Under the pieces are notes generated by a model. It was not told the DNA's origin and searched no databases. It was given only the letters and a program-made list of their open reading frames with translations. Position numbers and translations under genes: made by a program. Shown here in pieces: positions 1-5,072 of a stretch of 5,072 nucleotides of DNA. The stretch is from the NCBI GenBank assembly GCA_944381295.1, contig CALWKP010000255.1:1-5072 (forward strand). The letters run 5' to 3'. This DNA comes from an uncultured Clostridia bacterium. Its GTDB lineage: Bacteria > Bacillota > Clostridia > Oscillospirales > Acutalibacteraceae. Each line of letters begins with the position of its first letter. Position 1 is the first letter of the stretch.

Positions 1-317
1 AAAGCGTTCTCGTCCGCAATTGCAATTTCAGAAAGCATTTTGCGGTTCAGCGTTACACCGGCCTTTTTCAGGCCGTTCATGAAGCTGGAATAGTTGATAT
101 CATTCATGCGGCATGCTGCGCTGATACGGGTGATCCACAGACGGCGGAAATCTCTCTTCCTCTGTTTGCGGCCGATATACGCATAGTTGCCGGATTTCAT
201 GACAGCCTGTTTGGCCATCTTAAAATGCTTACTCTTGCTTCCCCAGTAGCCTTTTGCAAGCTTTAATGTTTTTTTCCTTCTTTTGCGTGTCATTAACGCG
301 TCCTTTACACGTGCTAT
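1..317 (-). CDS. rplT: 50S ribosomal protein L20 (3' end missing; apparent AUA start)
   Basis: L20 binds 23S rRNA early in large-subunit assembly and is the usual autogenous repressor of this operon. The visible 105 codons cover most of the roughly 118-residue family length; the last dozen or so lie beyond the left edge. Conserved stretches include LKLAKGYWG, KMAKQAVMKSGNYAY, RKQRKRDFRRLWI and the RISAACRMN...FMNGLKKAG region. The family N-terminus MARVKxG is matched by ARVKDAL, but the codon before it (315-317) is ATA, not ATG. GGAGG (327-331) lies 9 nt upstream of the ATA, and an in-frame TAG at 321-323 rules out any longer form. The first ATG (291-293) is codon 9 and gives a protein lacking the conserved ARVK arm; it has a weaker AAAGGA 7 nt upstream. 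I chose ATA on homology and SD spacing. An ATG-to-ATA change or a base error cannot be excluded. Confidence 0.9.
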   Translation of the reverse strand, partial: MARVKDALMTRKRRKKTLKLAKGYWGSKSKHFKMAKQAVMKSGNYAYIGRKQRKRDFRRLWITRISAACRMNDINYSSFMNGLKKAGVTLNRKMLSEIAIADENA

Positions 318-331
318 TCTCTATTACCTCC
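315..331 (-). promoter_or_regulatory. rplT ribosome binding site with AUA start codon
   Basis: GGAGG (327-331, within TGGAGGTAAT) precedes ATA (315-317) by 9 nt. The codons after ATA read A-R-V-K as in nearly all L20 proteins, and a TAG stop two codons upstream fixes the 5' limit. No in-frame ATG, GTG or TTG exists between that stop and the ATG at 293. Confidence 0.72.
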
Positions 332-370
332 AGTTTTGGTTATTATTCAGACAAATTTTCCCGATCTGCC

Positions 371-574
371 TTATTTGTAAGGAAGCAGTTTCTTGATCTG
401 CGCTGTATTGGTCTTATCCGTAACAGTGGTTCCCTTCAGCATTCTCTTGGACTTACGGGTCTTGCCGTGACCGTTCAGCAGGTGGGATTTATTTGCGTGT
501 GCGCGGATGACCTTCCCGTTCTTGGAAATCTTGAAGCGCTTTTTCGCGCCGGAATGTGTCTTAATCTTAGGCAT
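371..574 (-). CDS. rpmI: 50S ribosomal protein L35
   Basis: This 67-residue, very basic protein is about the usual L35 size (64-66). The N-terminus MPKIKTHSGAKKRFKISKNG contains the family signature (IKTHSGAKKRFK, residues 4-15), and the C-terminus ends in the typical KKLLPY followed by Lys. L35 is a late-assembling protein of the large subunit. The ATG is preceded by AAGGAGGAG (583-591), a very strong SD that begins within 10 nt of the infC stop, so infC and rpmI are likely co-transcribed and possibly translationally coupled. rplT follows after 53 nt. No separate promoter or terminator is seen between the three genes. Confidence 0.98.
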   Translation of the reverse strand: MPKIKTHSGAKKRFKISKNGKVIRAHANKSHLLNGHGKTRKSKRMLKGTTVTDKTNTAQIKKLLPYK

Positions 575-582
575 GATTTATG

Positions 583-592
583 CTCCTCCTTA
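583..592 (-). promoter_or_regulatory. rpmI ribosome binding site
   Basis: TAAGGAGGAG on the minus strand offers two overlapping SD registers (AAGGAG and GGAG) about 8 to 11 nt before the rpmI ATG. It lies in the 22-nt gap after infC. In E. coli the rpmI start region is the L20 repression site, but here the attenuator upstream of infC is the more likely control point. Confidence 0.8.
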
Positions 593-596
593 AATT

Positions 597-1115
597 TTAT
601 TTAGCGGGTTTGGATGCAAGGAACATCAGCATGTTGCGTCCTTCCAGTTTCGCCGGCTTTTCTATGTTGGCAATGTCGGAAAGCCTCTCTGCAAAGCGTT
701 TCATGATCTCATACCCCTGTTCCGGATGCCCCATTTCACGGCCGCGGAACCGGATGGAAACCTTGACTTTATCCCCGTCTTTCAAGAAACGGGTCGCATG
801 ACCGGCTTTCGTTTCAAAGTCGTGTGTATCGATATTCAGCGAAAGTCTGATTTCTTTGATATCGACAACACGTTGGTTCTTTTTCGCTTCTTTTTCCCGT
901 TTCGCCTGTTCAAAGCGGAACTTGCCGTAGTCGATAATCTTACATACCGGTGGGGTCGCCTGAGGAGCAATCTTAACCAGGTCGAGATTGCGTGCGAATG
1001 CTTTTTCCAAAGCCTGTGCAGCGGACATGATTCCCAGTTGGGAGCCGTCTGCATCTATGACGCGCACTTCCTTGTCGCGGATTTCCTCATTGATCTGCAG
1101 TTCCTTGTTGCTAAT
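597..1115 (-). CDS. infC: Translation initiation factor IF-3 (AUU start)
   Basis: IF-3 binds the 30S subunit, prevents premature 50S joining and proofreads the initiator codon and tRNA. From the ATT at 1113-1115 the product is 172 residues, typical for the family, and begins MSNKELQINEEIRDKEVRV, with the start read as Met. The IF-3 signature KIIDYGKFRFEQAK spans residues 59-72 at the end of the N-terminal domain, followed by the charged linker (about 73-82). The C-terminal domain contains VKVSIRFRGREM and ends in LASKPAK. ATT was chosen because GGAGG (1124-1128) lies 8 nt upstream and homologues start next to the conserved QINEEIRD. The in-frame GTG at 1122-1124 overlaps that SD, and the ATG at 1179-1181 would require translation through the terminator hairpin and SD. 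AUU is the hallmark start for IF-3 autoregulation. It is first in the operon, 22 nt before rpmI. Confidence 0.97.
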   Translation of the reverse strand: MSNKELQINEEIRDKEVRVIDADGSQLGIMSAAQALEKAFARNLDLVKIAPQATPPVCKIIDYGKFRFEQAKREKEAKKNQRVVDIKEIRLSLNIDTHDFETKAGHATRFLKDGDKVKVSIRFRGREMGHPEQGYEIMKRFAERLSDIANIEKPAKLEGRNMLMFLASKPAK

Positions 1116-1128
1116 GTTAAGCACCTCC
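1113..1128 (-). promoter_or_regulatory. infC ribosome binding site and AUU start codon
   Basis: GGAGG (1124-1128, within TTGGAGGTG) precedes ATT (1113-1115) by 8 nt. The strong SD makes up for a codon that IF-3 normally discriminates against. In E. coli, AUU lets excess IF-3 repress its own synthesis. This site decides the infC start, since open frame continues upstream. Confidence 0.88.
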
Positions 1129-1146
1129 AAAACACGTTGATTTATG

Positions 1147-1177
1147 AAAAACAAAAAGCGCGGACTTCCGCCCGCGC
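1147..1177 (-). terminator. Intrinsic terminator in the infC leader (attenuator; probably also ends addBA transcripts)
   Basis: The hairpin is GCGCGGGC (1170-1177), GGAA loop (1166-1169), GTCCGCGC (1158-1165): eight pairs with one G-U, closed by a GNRA-type tetraloop. It is followed by TTTTTGTTTTT (1147-1157). It lies about 30 nt upstream of the infC start and downstream of the operon promoter, so it acts inside the leader rather than at a gene end. No other terminator is visible after addA, so read-through from addBA would meet the same hairpin. Confidence 0.88.
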
Positions 1178-1178
1178 C

Positions 1179-1224
1179 CAATACACCTGATAATCCCGTT
1201 ATAGGGAAAAATCACCTTGTATTG
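1179..1224 (-). promoter_or_regulatory. Long interrupted hairpin in the infC leader, candidate L20 binding element
   Basis: Three helices stack through two internal loops: CAATACA (1218-1224) pairs with TGTATTG (1179-1185), seven pairs; TGAT (1211-1214) with ATCA (1188-1191); TCCC (1204-1207) with GGGA (1194-1197), closed by a six-base loop. The internal loops are AGG/GG and TTT/TT. The base of the hairpin is one nucleotide from the terminator stem, so the two could stack coaxially. It is compatible with both the terminator and the antiterminator fold, as expected for a ligand-binding element that biases the choice. The ligand assignment is an inference. Confidence 0.6.
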
Positions 1225-1289
1225 ACCCGTGCCGGACGGAACCTCACAGGTGAGGGCCGAAATGAACCCTGCTTTGTTTTACCTGACTT

Positions 1290-1318
1290 ATTCTACCAGC
1301 ATTCCCCTGGTTTGTCAA
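1290..1318 (-). promoter_or_regulatory. Sigma-A promoter for the infC-rpmI-rplT operon, embedded in the 3' end of addA
   Basis: On the minus strand TTGACA (1313-1318) is followed after exactly 17 nt by TAGAAT (1290-1295). The -10 box is preceded by TGG, giving an extended -10 (TGn). The -35 is a perfect match to the housekeeping consensus and the -10 differs at one position. Transcription should start near 1283-1284, about 168 nt before the infC start codon. The TAG of the -10 box is also the addA stop codon. No start-site data are available, so this is a motif-based call, but both boxes and the spacing are near ideal. Confidence 0.82.
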
Positions 1319-4300
1319 GCACTTTTTCTGCCTTGACCTTTCGAATTTCTTCCCCCAGTGCAAATGAATACAGCCGGCATTCTTTGACCTTCTTGCCCAA
1401 ACACTCTTCCAGTGCGCTGCGGTATAATTCCAGCTGTGGTCCATATTTTTCCCGCAGCTCCGACGCTTCCTTTACCCGGTCCGTTTTGTAATCGACTACA
1501 ATCAGTTCCCCGTCTTCTTCAAATACGCAGTCAACTGCCCCTTGCAGGACAATCGGCGAATTTCTCACCTCTTCCGGTAAACCGTTGTCCACCTTCCAGG
1601 CCGGGATCTCCACCGTAAAACGATATTCCCTCTGGACAAATTCAGATTTCAGAATTTCTGTCATCAGATCGCTTTCAAAAAATTTCTCTAGTTTTGGGAG
1701 TTCCAATGCTCCTGCTTCAAATTCTGTCAGATATCCTTCTTCCACCAGTCTCCTACTTTCTGCTGATACGTCATTTCTTGCTTTTTCAAAGTCAGCAAAT
1801 TGCAGGAATGTGTGCATGGCAGTTCCGCGTTCCGCAGGAGTCAAACCGTTTTTCCCCAAAAACGCCGGCCTAGCCATAGCTGCATATTGTTCCTCAAATT
1901 CTTTTGACGCTAATACGGAAGCTGCTACTTTTGCGGGAATCTTCTGTAACGCCTGATAAGGATAAGTATACCCTATTTTTTTCCGTATTTTTTCGAGAAG
2001 CAGAATATCCGGGAGAATTTCCGTGTCAGCTTTCTCTTCCTCTTTCTGCGCAGACTCCAAAACAGGTGGAACAATATGAATCTCCCATGGATTTCCTTCT
2101 TTCGGAAGCACAATTTCCTCGCTGGCAAGCGCACGATCCCGCAGAATACGGCCTTCCTGCAAACGCAAAGCACACAGCAAAAGCCAGTCGGAAATACTGG
2201 AAGCTGACCGCACTACATAAGGAGGGATCGACGGCTCCGCCGGGATTTTTGCAGCAAGAGCTCCTAACTGCTTCTCTAAATTTTTTACAGTGGTTACCAG
2301 AATTAATTTTTCCCTTGCTCGGGTCATGGCGACATACAACACGCGTAATTCTTCTGACATTTTTTCCCGTTCTTTTTCCAGTGCTACCGCTTCTCTCGGC
2401 AATGTGGAATAACGGCACAAAAGTTCCGGATCGCGCAATTTTACTCCCAGTCCTAATTCCGCATGAAGCAATGCGTCACCTCGATCTTGCGGTAGTTTGC
2501 GGGAACATCCCGCCACAATGCAGATGGGAAATTCCAGACCTTTTGATTTGTGGATACTCATGACACGCACCACATTTGCAGACTCCGAAATTTCTGAAGC
2601 GGAATCAAGATCCCCTTTCTGCTCCTGTAGACGATCGATAAAACGGATAAATCCGGATAATCCATGGTAACCGGAACTTTCATATTTTTTCGCATGTTCC
2701 AACAGGAGATGCAGGTTGGAAAGACGCAATTCTCCTCCCGGCATTGCCTGGACGATAGAAAGATATCCTGTTTTATCATACACTGCATTGATCAGTCGAT
2801 CTGCCGGCATCGCCGCGGCAAGAGCACGATATTGCTCCATATCTTCCAAAAATTCCTGCTCGCGTTTTCCTCCATTTTTCGTCGCTGCCAACAGAGCTTG
2901 ATATAACGTCCCTCCATGTCCCATACGCAATTTTGCCATATCATCCGGAGTAAATCCGTAAATCGGACTCATAAGCACCGCAGCAAGAGGGATATCCTGC
3001 ATGGGATTATCGATCACTCGCAGCAATGATAACATCACAGCAACTTCCGCAGCGCTAAAAAATCCTCCGGAGCAATCCGTCCATGCCGGGACTCCACATT
3101 TTTGCAGTTCTCTCACATATTCCGGTGCAAACTGGTTGGAACTACGCAGAAGGATACAAAAATCACGAAATAAAACAGGGCGCTGCTTTCCATGGTCGCT
3201 GACTTGGAATCCATCTGTCATCATTTGCATAATCATCCCTGCAATATGACGGCTTTCTAGAATTTCCATGCGTGATTCTAGGGCAGCACCTTCCTCTGTC
3301 AAAGAAGGATCGATAATTTCCAGAGACGTTGCATACCCGCTTCCCTCCGGATATTCCGCACCGGCCTGCAAACATTCCAGTCCGCTATAATGAACATCTC
3401 CGGTTTCTTCCGACATTAATTGACCAAAAACGAAATTCACTGCATCAGTTACTTCTTTTCTGGAACGAAAATTTCTGTCCAGCACCACGGATGCCGGATA
3501 TTCATCTCGCGTTCTGTCATACAAGAGAAATGATGCTCGCCTTTTCAGAAAAATTCCCGGCATTGCCTGACGAAAACTATAAATACTTTGCTTTACGTCG
3601 CCAACCAGGAACAAATTCCCCTCCTCTTTGGAAAGCGCTCGAAACAGCATATCCTGCGCTTCATTTGTGTCCTGGTATTCATCCACCATGATCTCGTCAA
3701 ACTGCTCACACAATTCTTTTGCATCCTCTGTTTTTCGAATTCCTTCCCCGGTATCCTCCACTAAAAGGCGAAGTGCCCAATGTTCCAGGTCACCAAAATC
3801 CGCCGCTTTTTTTTCACGCTTCCGTTCTTCCAGAATGTCAGAAAACCTTTTTGTCAGAGAAAACAGACAAGATACCAATACCGACAATTTTCGGATATCT
3901 TCCGCACATTCCTGCTGGTCTGCACAAAACAATTTTTTTAATTTAGCAATCGTATCTTTTACTTCGTCCCGACAAGCAGAAAGCCTGATTTTTAACGGAT
4001 GTTCCTGAAATCCACGCGCAGCTTTCAATCTCTGGAACGCAAAGGAATTCAACAAAGACAAGCTTTCATCCCAGTCCTTGCTCTTTACGGCACTTCGGAT
4101 GTGTTCTAATCCTGCAAGATCATCCAGATATCCCTCTCGATAAGCGGCATCCAGCTTCTCTTCCTCCTGCATCCCCCGCAGTCCGTCTTGTATGAGCGAA
4201 ATGCAATAATCAAGGGCGTCTTCTGCAAACCGCAATACACATCTCCCCCAAGGCGTTTCCCCGGCTGCCTCTGCCTGTTGGTACATCTCCTCTTTTTCCT

Positions 4301-4880
4301 GAAGCCATCTCAGCGGGAATGGGTGGGAACGAATAAAATCATACAAGCTATTGACGGTGCGAACCAGTCTTCCGTCATCTCGGTCCGTCCCAAATGACTC
4401 TACTAATTCCAGAAATTCAGTACCACCTTCTTCATAAAATTCTTCCATTGCCTGCGCGGCGGCATCCCCGCGCAGCAAATCCATTTCCCGGTCGTCCAAA
4501 ATACGAAAATCAGGAGAAATATCCAGCTTATAAAAATTCTCACGAGCCAATTCACTGCAAAAGCTGTGAATGGTACTGATATGCGCTTTGGTCAAAAGGA
4601 TCTGCTGCCGTTGCAGTCTCTGGTTCCCAGGATCAGCAGCAAGGGCCTGGGATAGACTCAGCGCAATACGCTCCTGCATTTCAGCTGCTGCCGCTTTTGT
4701 AAATGTGACAATAAGCAGCCTGTCTGCGTCGCTTGGAGAGACCGGATCTGTGAGCCTCTCAATGACACGCTGTACCAACACCGCGGTTTTCCCGGAGCCA
4801 GCCGCTGCTGATACCAAAAGCGTTCCGCCTCGCGCGCGAATCGCATCTAGTTGCCCCTGTGTCCATTGCCTATCGCTCAT
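1293..4880 (-). CDS. addA: AddA, ATP-dependent helicase/nuclease subunit A
   Basis: This 1195-residue protein is close to the usual AddA length of about 1200-1240. It is the 3'-5' SF1 (UvrD/RecB-like) helicase motor and nuclease of the AddAB complex, which processes double-strand breaks in the cytoplasm to give 3' tails for RecA. Visible helicase motifs: Q-motif around W6-Q10; Walker A AAAGSGKT (25-32); motif Ia VTFTKAAAAEM (58-68); Walker B VDEYQD (399-404); motif III GDVKQSIYSFR (427-437); motif IV LDRNFRSR (467-474); motif V MSIHKSKGLEF (774-784); motif VI YVAMTRAR (849-856). The C-terminal RecB-type nuclease domain has H1023, D1117, the DYK at 1130-1132, and Q1149/Y1153 of the QLxxY motif, so it looks catalytically intact. 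The ATG start lies inside the end of addB, preceded by the purine-rich GAAGGGGGCGGAG, which suggests translational coupling. The stop is TAG and forms part of the next promoter's -10 box. No frameshift or missing motif is seen. Confidence 0.97.
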   Translation of the reverse strand: MSDRQWTQGQLDAIRARGGTLLVSAAAGSGKTAVLVQRVIERLTDPVSPSDADRLLIVTFTKAAAAEMQERIALSLSQALAADPGNQRLQRQQILLTKAHISTIHSFCSELARENFYKLDISPDFRILDDREMDLLRGDAAAQAMEEFYEEGGTEFLELVESFGTDRDDGRLVRTVNSLYDFIRSHPFPLRWLQEKEEMYQQAEAAGETPWGRCVLRFAEDALDYCISLIQDGLRGMQEEEKLDAAYREGYLDDLAGLEHIRSAVKSKDWDESLSLLNSFAFQRLKAARGFQEHPLKIRLSACRDEVKDTIAKLKKLFCADQQECAEDIRKLSVLVSCLFSLTKRFSDILEERKREKKAADFGDLEHWALRLLVEDTGEGIRKTEDAKELCEQFDEIMVDEYQDTNEAQDMLFRALSKEEGNLFLVGDVKQSIYSFRQAMPGIFLKRRASFLLYDRTRDEYPASVVLDRNFRSRKEVTDAVNFVFGQLMSEETGDVHYSGLECLQAGAEYPEGSGYATSLEIIDPSLTEEGAALESRMEILESRHIAGMIMQMMTDGFQVSDHGKQRPVLFRDFCILLRSSNQFAPEYVRELQKCGVPAWTDCSGGFFSAAEVAVMLSLLRVIDNPMQDIPLAAVLMSPIYGFTPDDMAKLRMGHGGTLYQALLAATKNGGKREQEFLEDMEQYRALAAAMPADRLINAVYDKTGYLSIVQAMPGGELRLSNLHLLLEHAKKYESSGYHGLSGFIRFIDRLQEQKGDLDSASEISESANVVRVMSIHKSKGLEFPICIVAGCSRKLPQDRGDALLHAELGLGVKLRDPELLCRYSTLPREAVALEKEREKMSEELRVLYVAMTRAREKLILVTTVKNLEKQLGALAAKIPAEPSIPPYVVRSASSISDWLLLCALRLQEGRILRDRALASEEIVLPKEGNPWEIHIVPPVLESAQKEEEKADTEILPDILLLEKIRKKIGYTYPYQALQKIPAKVAASVLASKEFEEQYAAMARPAFLGKNGLTPAERGTAMHTFLQFADFEKARNDVSAESRRLVEEGYLTEFEAGALELPKLEKFFESDLMTEILKSEFVQREYRFTVEIPAWKVDNGLPEEVRNSPIVLQGAVDCVFEEDGELIVVDYKTDRVKEASELREKYGPQLELYRSALEECLGKKVKECRLYSFALGEEIRKVKAEKVLDKPGECW

Positions 4881-5072
4881 CTTCTCCGCCCCCTTCCTTC
4901 ATTCTAAGCAAGGCTTCTTTCTTACTGCAACGGAAGTATTCCTTCCCGCTGTCCTCTTTTTCATGACCACATATCGGAAAATACGGACACCATTCGCATG
5001 CATCAAGGTCTCCCTGTAAAGGCTCTGCACAAACATCCCCTTCATATAGGGTCTCTGCCATCTCTGCCACTT
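4870..5072 (-). CDS. addB: AddB, ATP-dependent helicase/nuclease subunit B, C-terminal end (partial)
   Basis: This is the last 67 codons of a gene whose 5' part lies beyond the right edge. The frame is open to that edge, so no start is visible and the first GTG/ATG codons are internal. The fragment carries CEWCPYFPIC, a C-x2-C-x5-C cluster. In AddB this forms the C-terminal part of a 4Fe-4S site next to the RecB-like nuclease domain; the fourth cysteine lies far upstream in the family and is outside the window. The identity is supported by addA following directly, with an 11-nt overlap. AddB is the partner of AddA in the heterodimer that unwinds and degrades DNA ends at double-strand breaks; in B. 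subtilis it contributes one of the two nuclease activities and recognises Chi. The tail after the cysteines is short, charged and glycine-rich. The Fe-S motif and gene context are seen; the function is family knowledge. Confidence 0.9.
   Translation of the reverse strand, partial: VAEMAETLYEGDVCAEPLQGDLDACEWCPYFPICGHEKEDSGKEYFRCSKKEALLRMKEGGGEDER

Larger units (their letters stand above)
1116..1283 (-). ncRNA. infC operon leader RNA, probable L20-type attenuator (r-leader)
   Basis: This untranslated leader runs from the predicted start site to infC. In order it contains: a small hairpin (CCTCA 1251-1255 with TGAGG 1242-1246); the segment TTCCGTCCG (1233-1241); a long interrupted hairpin (1179-1224); an intrinsic terminator (1147-1177); and the infC ribosome binding site. 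TTCCGTCCG can form nine consecutive pairs (one G-U) with CGGGCGGAA (1166-1174), the terminator's 5' arm and loop, so the two folds exclude each other. In B. subtilis, ribosomal protein L20 represses this same operon by favouring premature termination in the infC leader, through an RNA resembling its 23S rRNA site. The gene order and terminator placement match that system. I infer L20 as the ligand from the operon context; I did not match a covariance model. Confidence 0.72.

Noticed and set aside
254..604. Plus-strand open frame of 116 codons across rpmI.
   Set aside because: It runs antisense to rpmI and the rplT start, has no SD and no recognisable protein features.
1116..1181. An upstream ATG (1179-1181) that would extend IF-3 by 22 residues.
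   Set aside because: The extension would be translated through the terminator hairpin, U-tract and the infC SD, has no fitting SD, and is unlike IF-3 N-termini. The AUU at 1113-1115 fits SD spacing and homology.
726..1190. Plus-strand open frame of 154 codons opposite infC.
   Set aside because: It is the reverse-strand shadow of infC; no ribosome binding site or family likeness was seen.
1904..2563. Plus-strand open frame of 219 codons opposite addA.
   Set aside because: The minus-strand frame here encodes helicase motifs V and VI of AddA. The antisense frame has low-complexity, non-domain-like composition and no SD.
4570..5019. Plus-strand open frame of 149 codons opposite the addB/addA junction.
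   Set aside because: It covers the Walker A region of AddA and the Fe-S end of AddB on the other strand; it is a shadow frame, despite some hydrophobic stretches.
1..5072. Search by eye for CRISPR repeats, insertion sequences, tRNAs, attachment sites or a novel defence cluster.
   Set aside because: No regularly spaced direct repeats, terminal inverted repeats, tRNA-like folds or unfamiliar genes were seen. All of the window is explained by addBA and the infC operon, so no undescribed gene system is claimed.

Overview
The window is a stretch of chromosome from a low-to-mid GC Firmicute (Bacillota), most likely a clostridium of the Oscillospiraceae/Ruminococcaceae type. That placement rests on the look of the L20 and IF3 proteins, the strong GGAGG ribosome binding sites and the AddAB (rather than RecBCD) repair enzyme. 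The family-level placement is an impression from memory, not a search result. Every real gene lies on the minus strand, so transcription runs from the right end of the window to the left.

Right end to centre (5072-1293): the 3' end of addB, with three of the four expected iron-sulfur cysteines, overlaps by 11 nt a complete addA of 1195 codons. Together they encode the AddAB helicase-nuclease, which resects double-strand breaks for recombination. All helicase and nuclease motifs of AddA are intact.

Centre (1318-1116): there is no terminator of its own after addA. A near-consensus extended -10 promoter (TTGACA, 17 nt, TAGAAT) sits inside the last codons of addA, and the addA stop codon is the first three bases of the -10 box. 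It would start a leader RNA of about 168 nt, which holds a long hairpin, a very strong intrinsic terminator, and an upstream segment that can pair with the terminator's 5' arm and loop. This is the architecture of an L20-type (infC operon) attenuator.

Left (1115-1): infC (IF3), rpmI (L35) and rplT (L20, cut by the window edge) form the classic translation operon. infC starts with AUU, the atypical start used for IF3 autoregulation. Unexpectedly, the conserved N-terminus of rplT can only be reached from an AUA codon with a good ribosome binding site. A weaker internal AUG lies eight codons downstream with its own SD-like sequence.

The genes are ordinary housekeeping genes, and I see no mobile element, CRISPR array, tRNA or novel gene cluster. 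The parts worth a second look are regulatory: the AUA start of rplT, the layered attenuator, and the promoter embedded in the addA stop. No gap between genes exceeds 300 bases.
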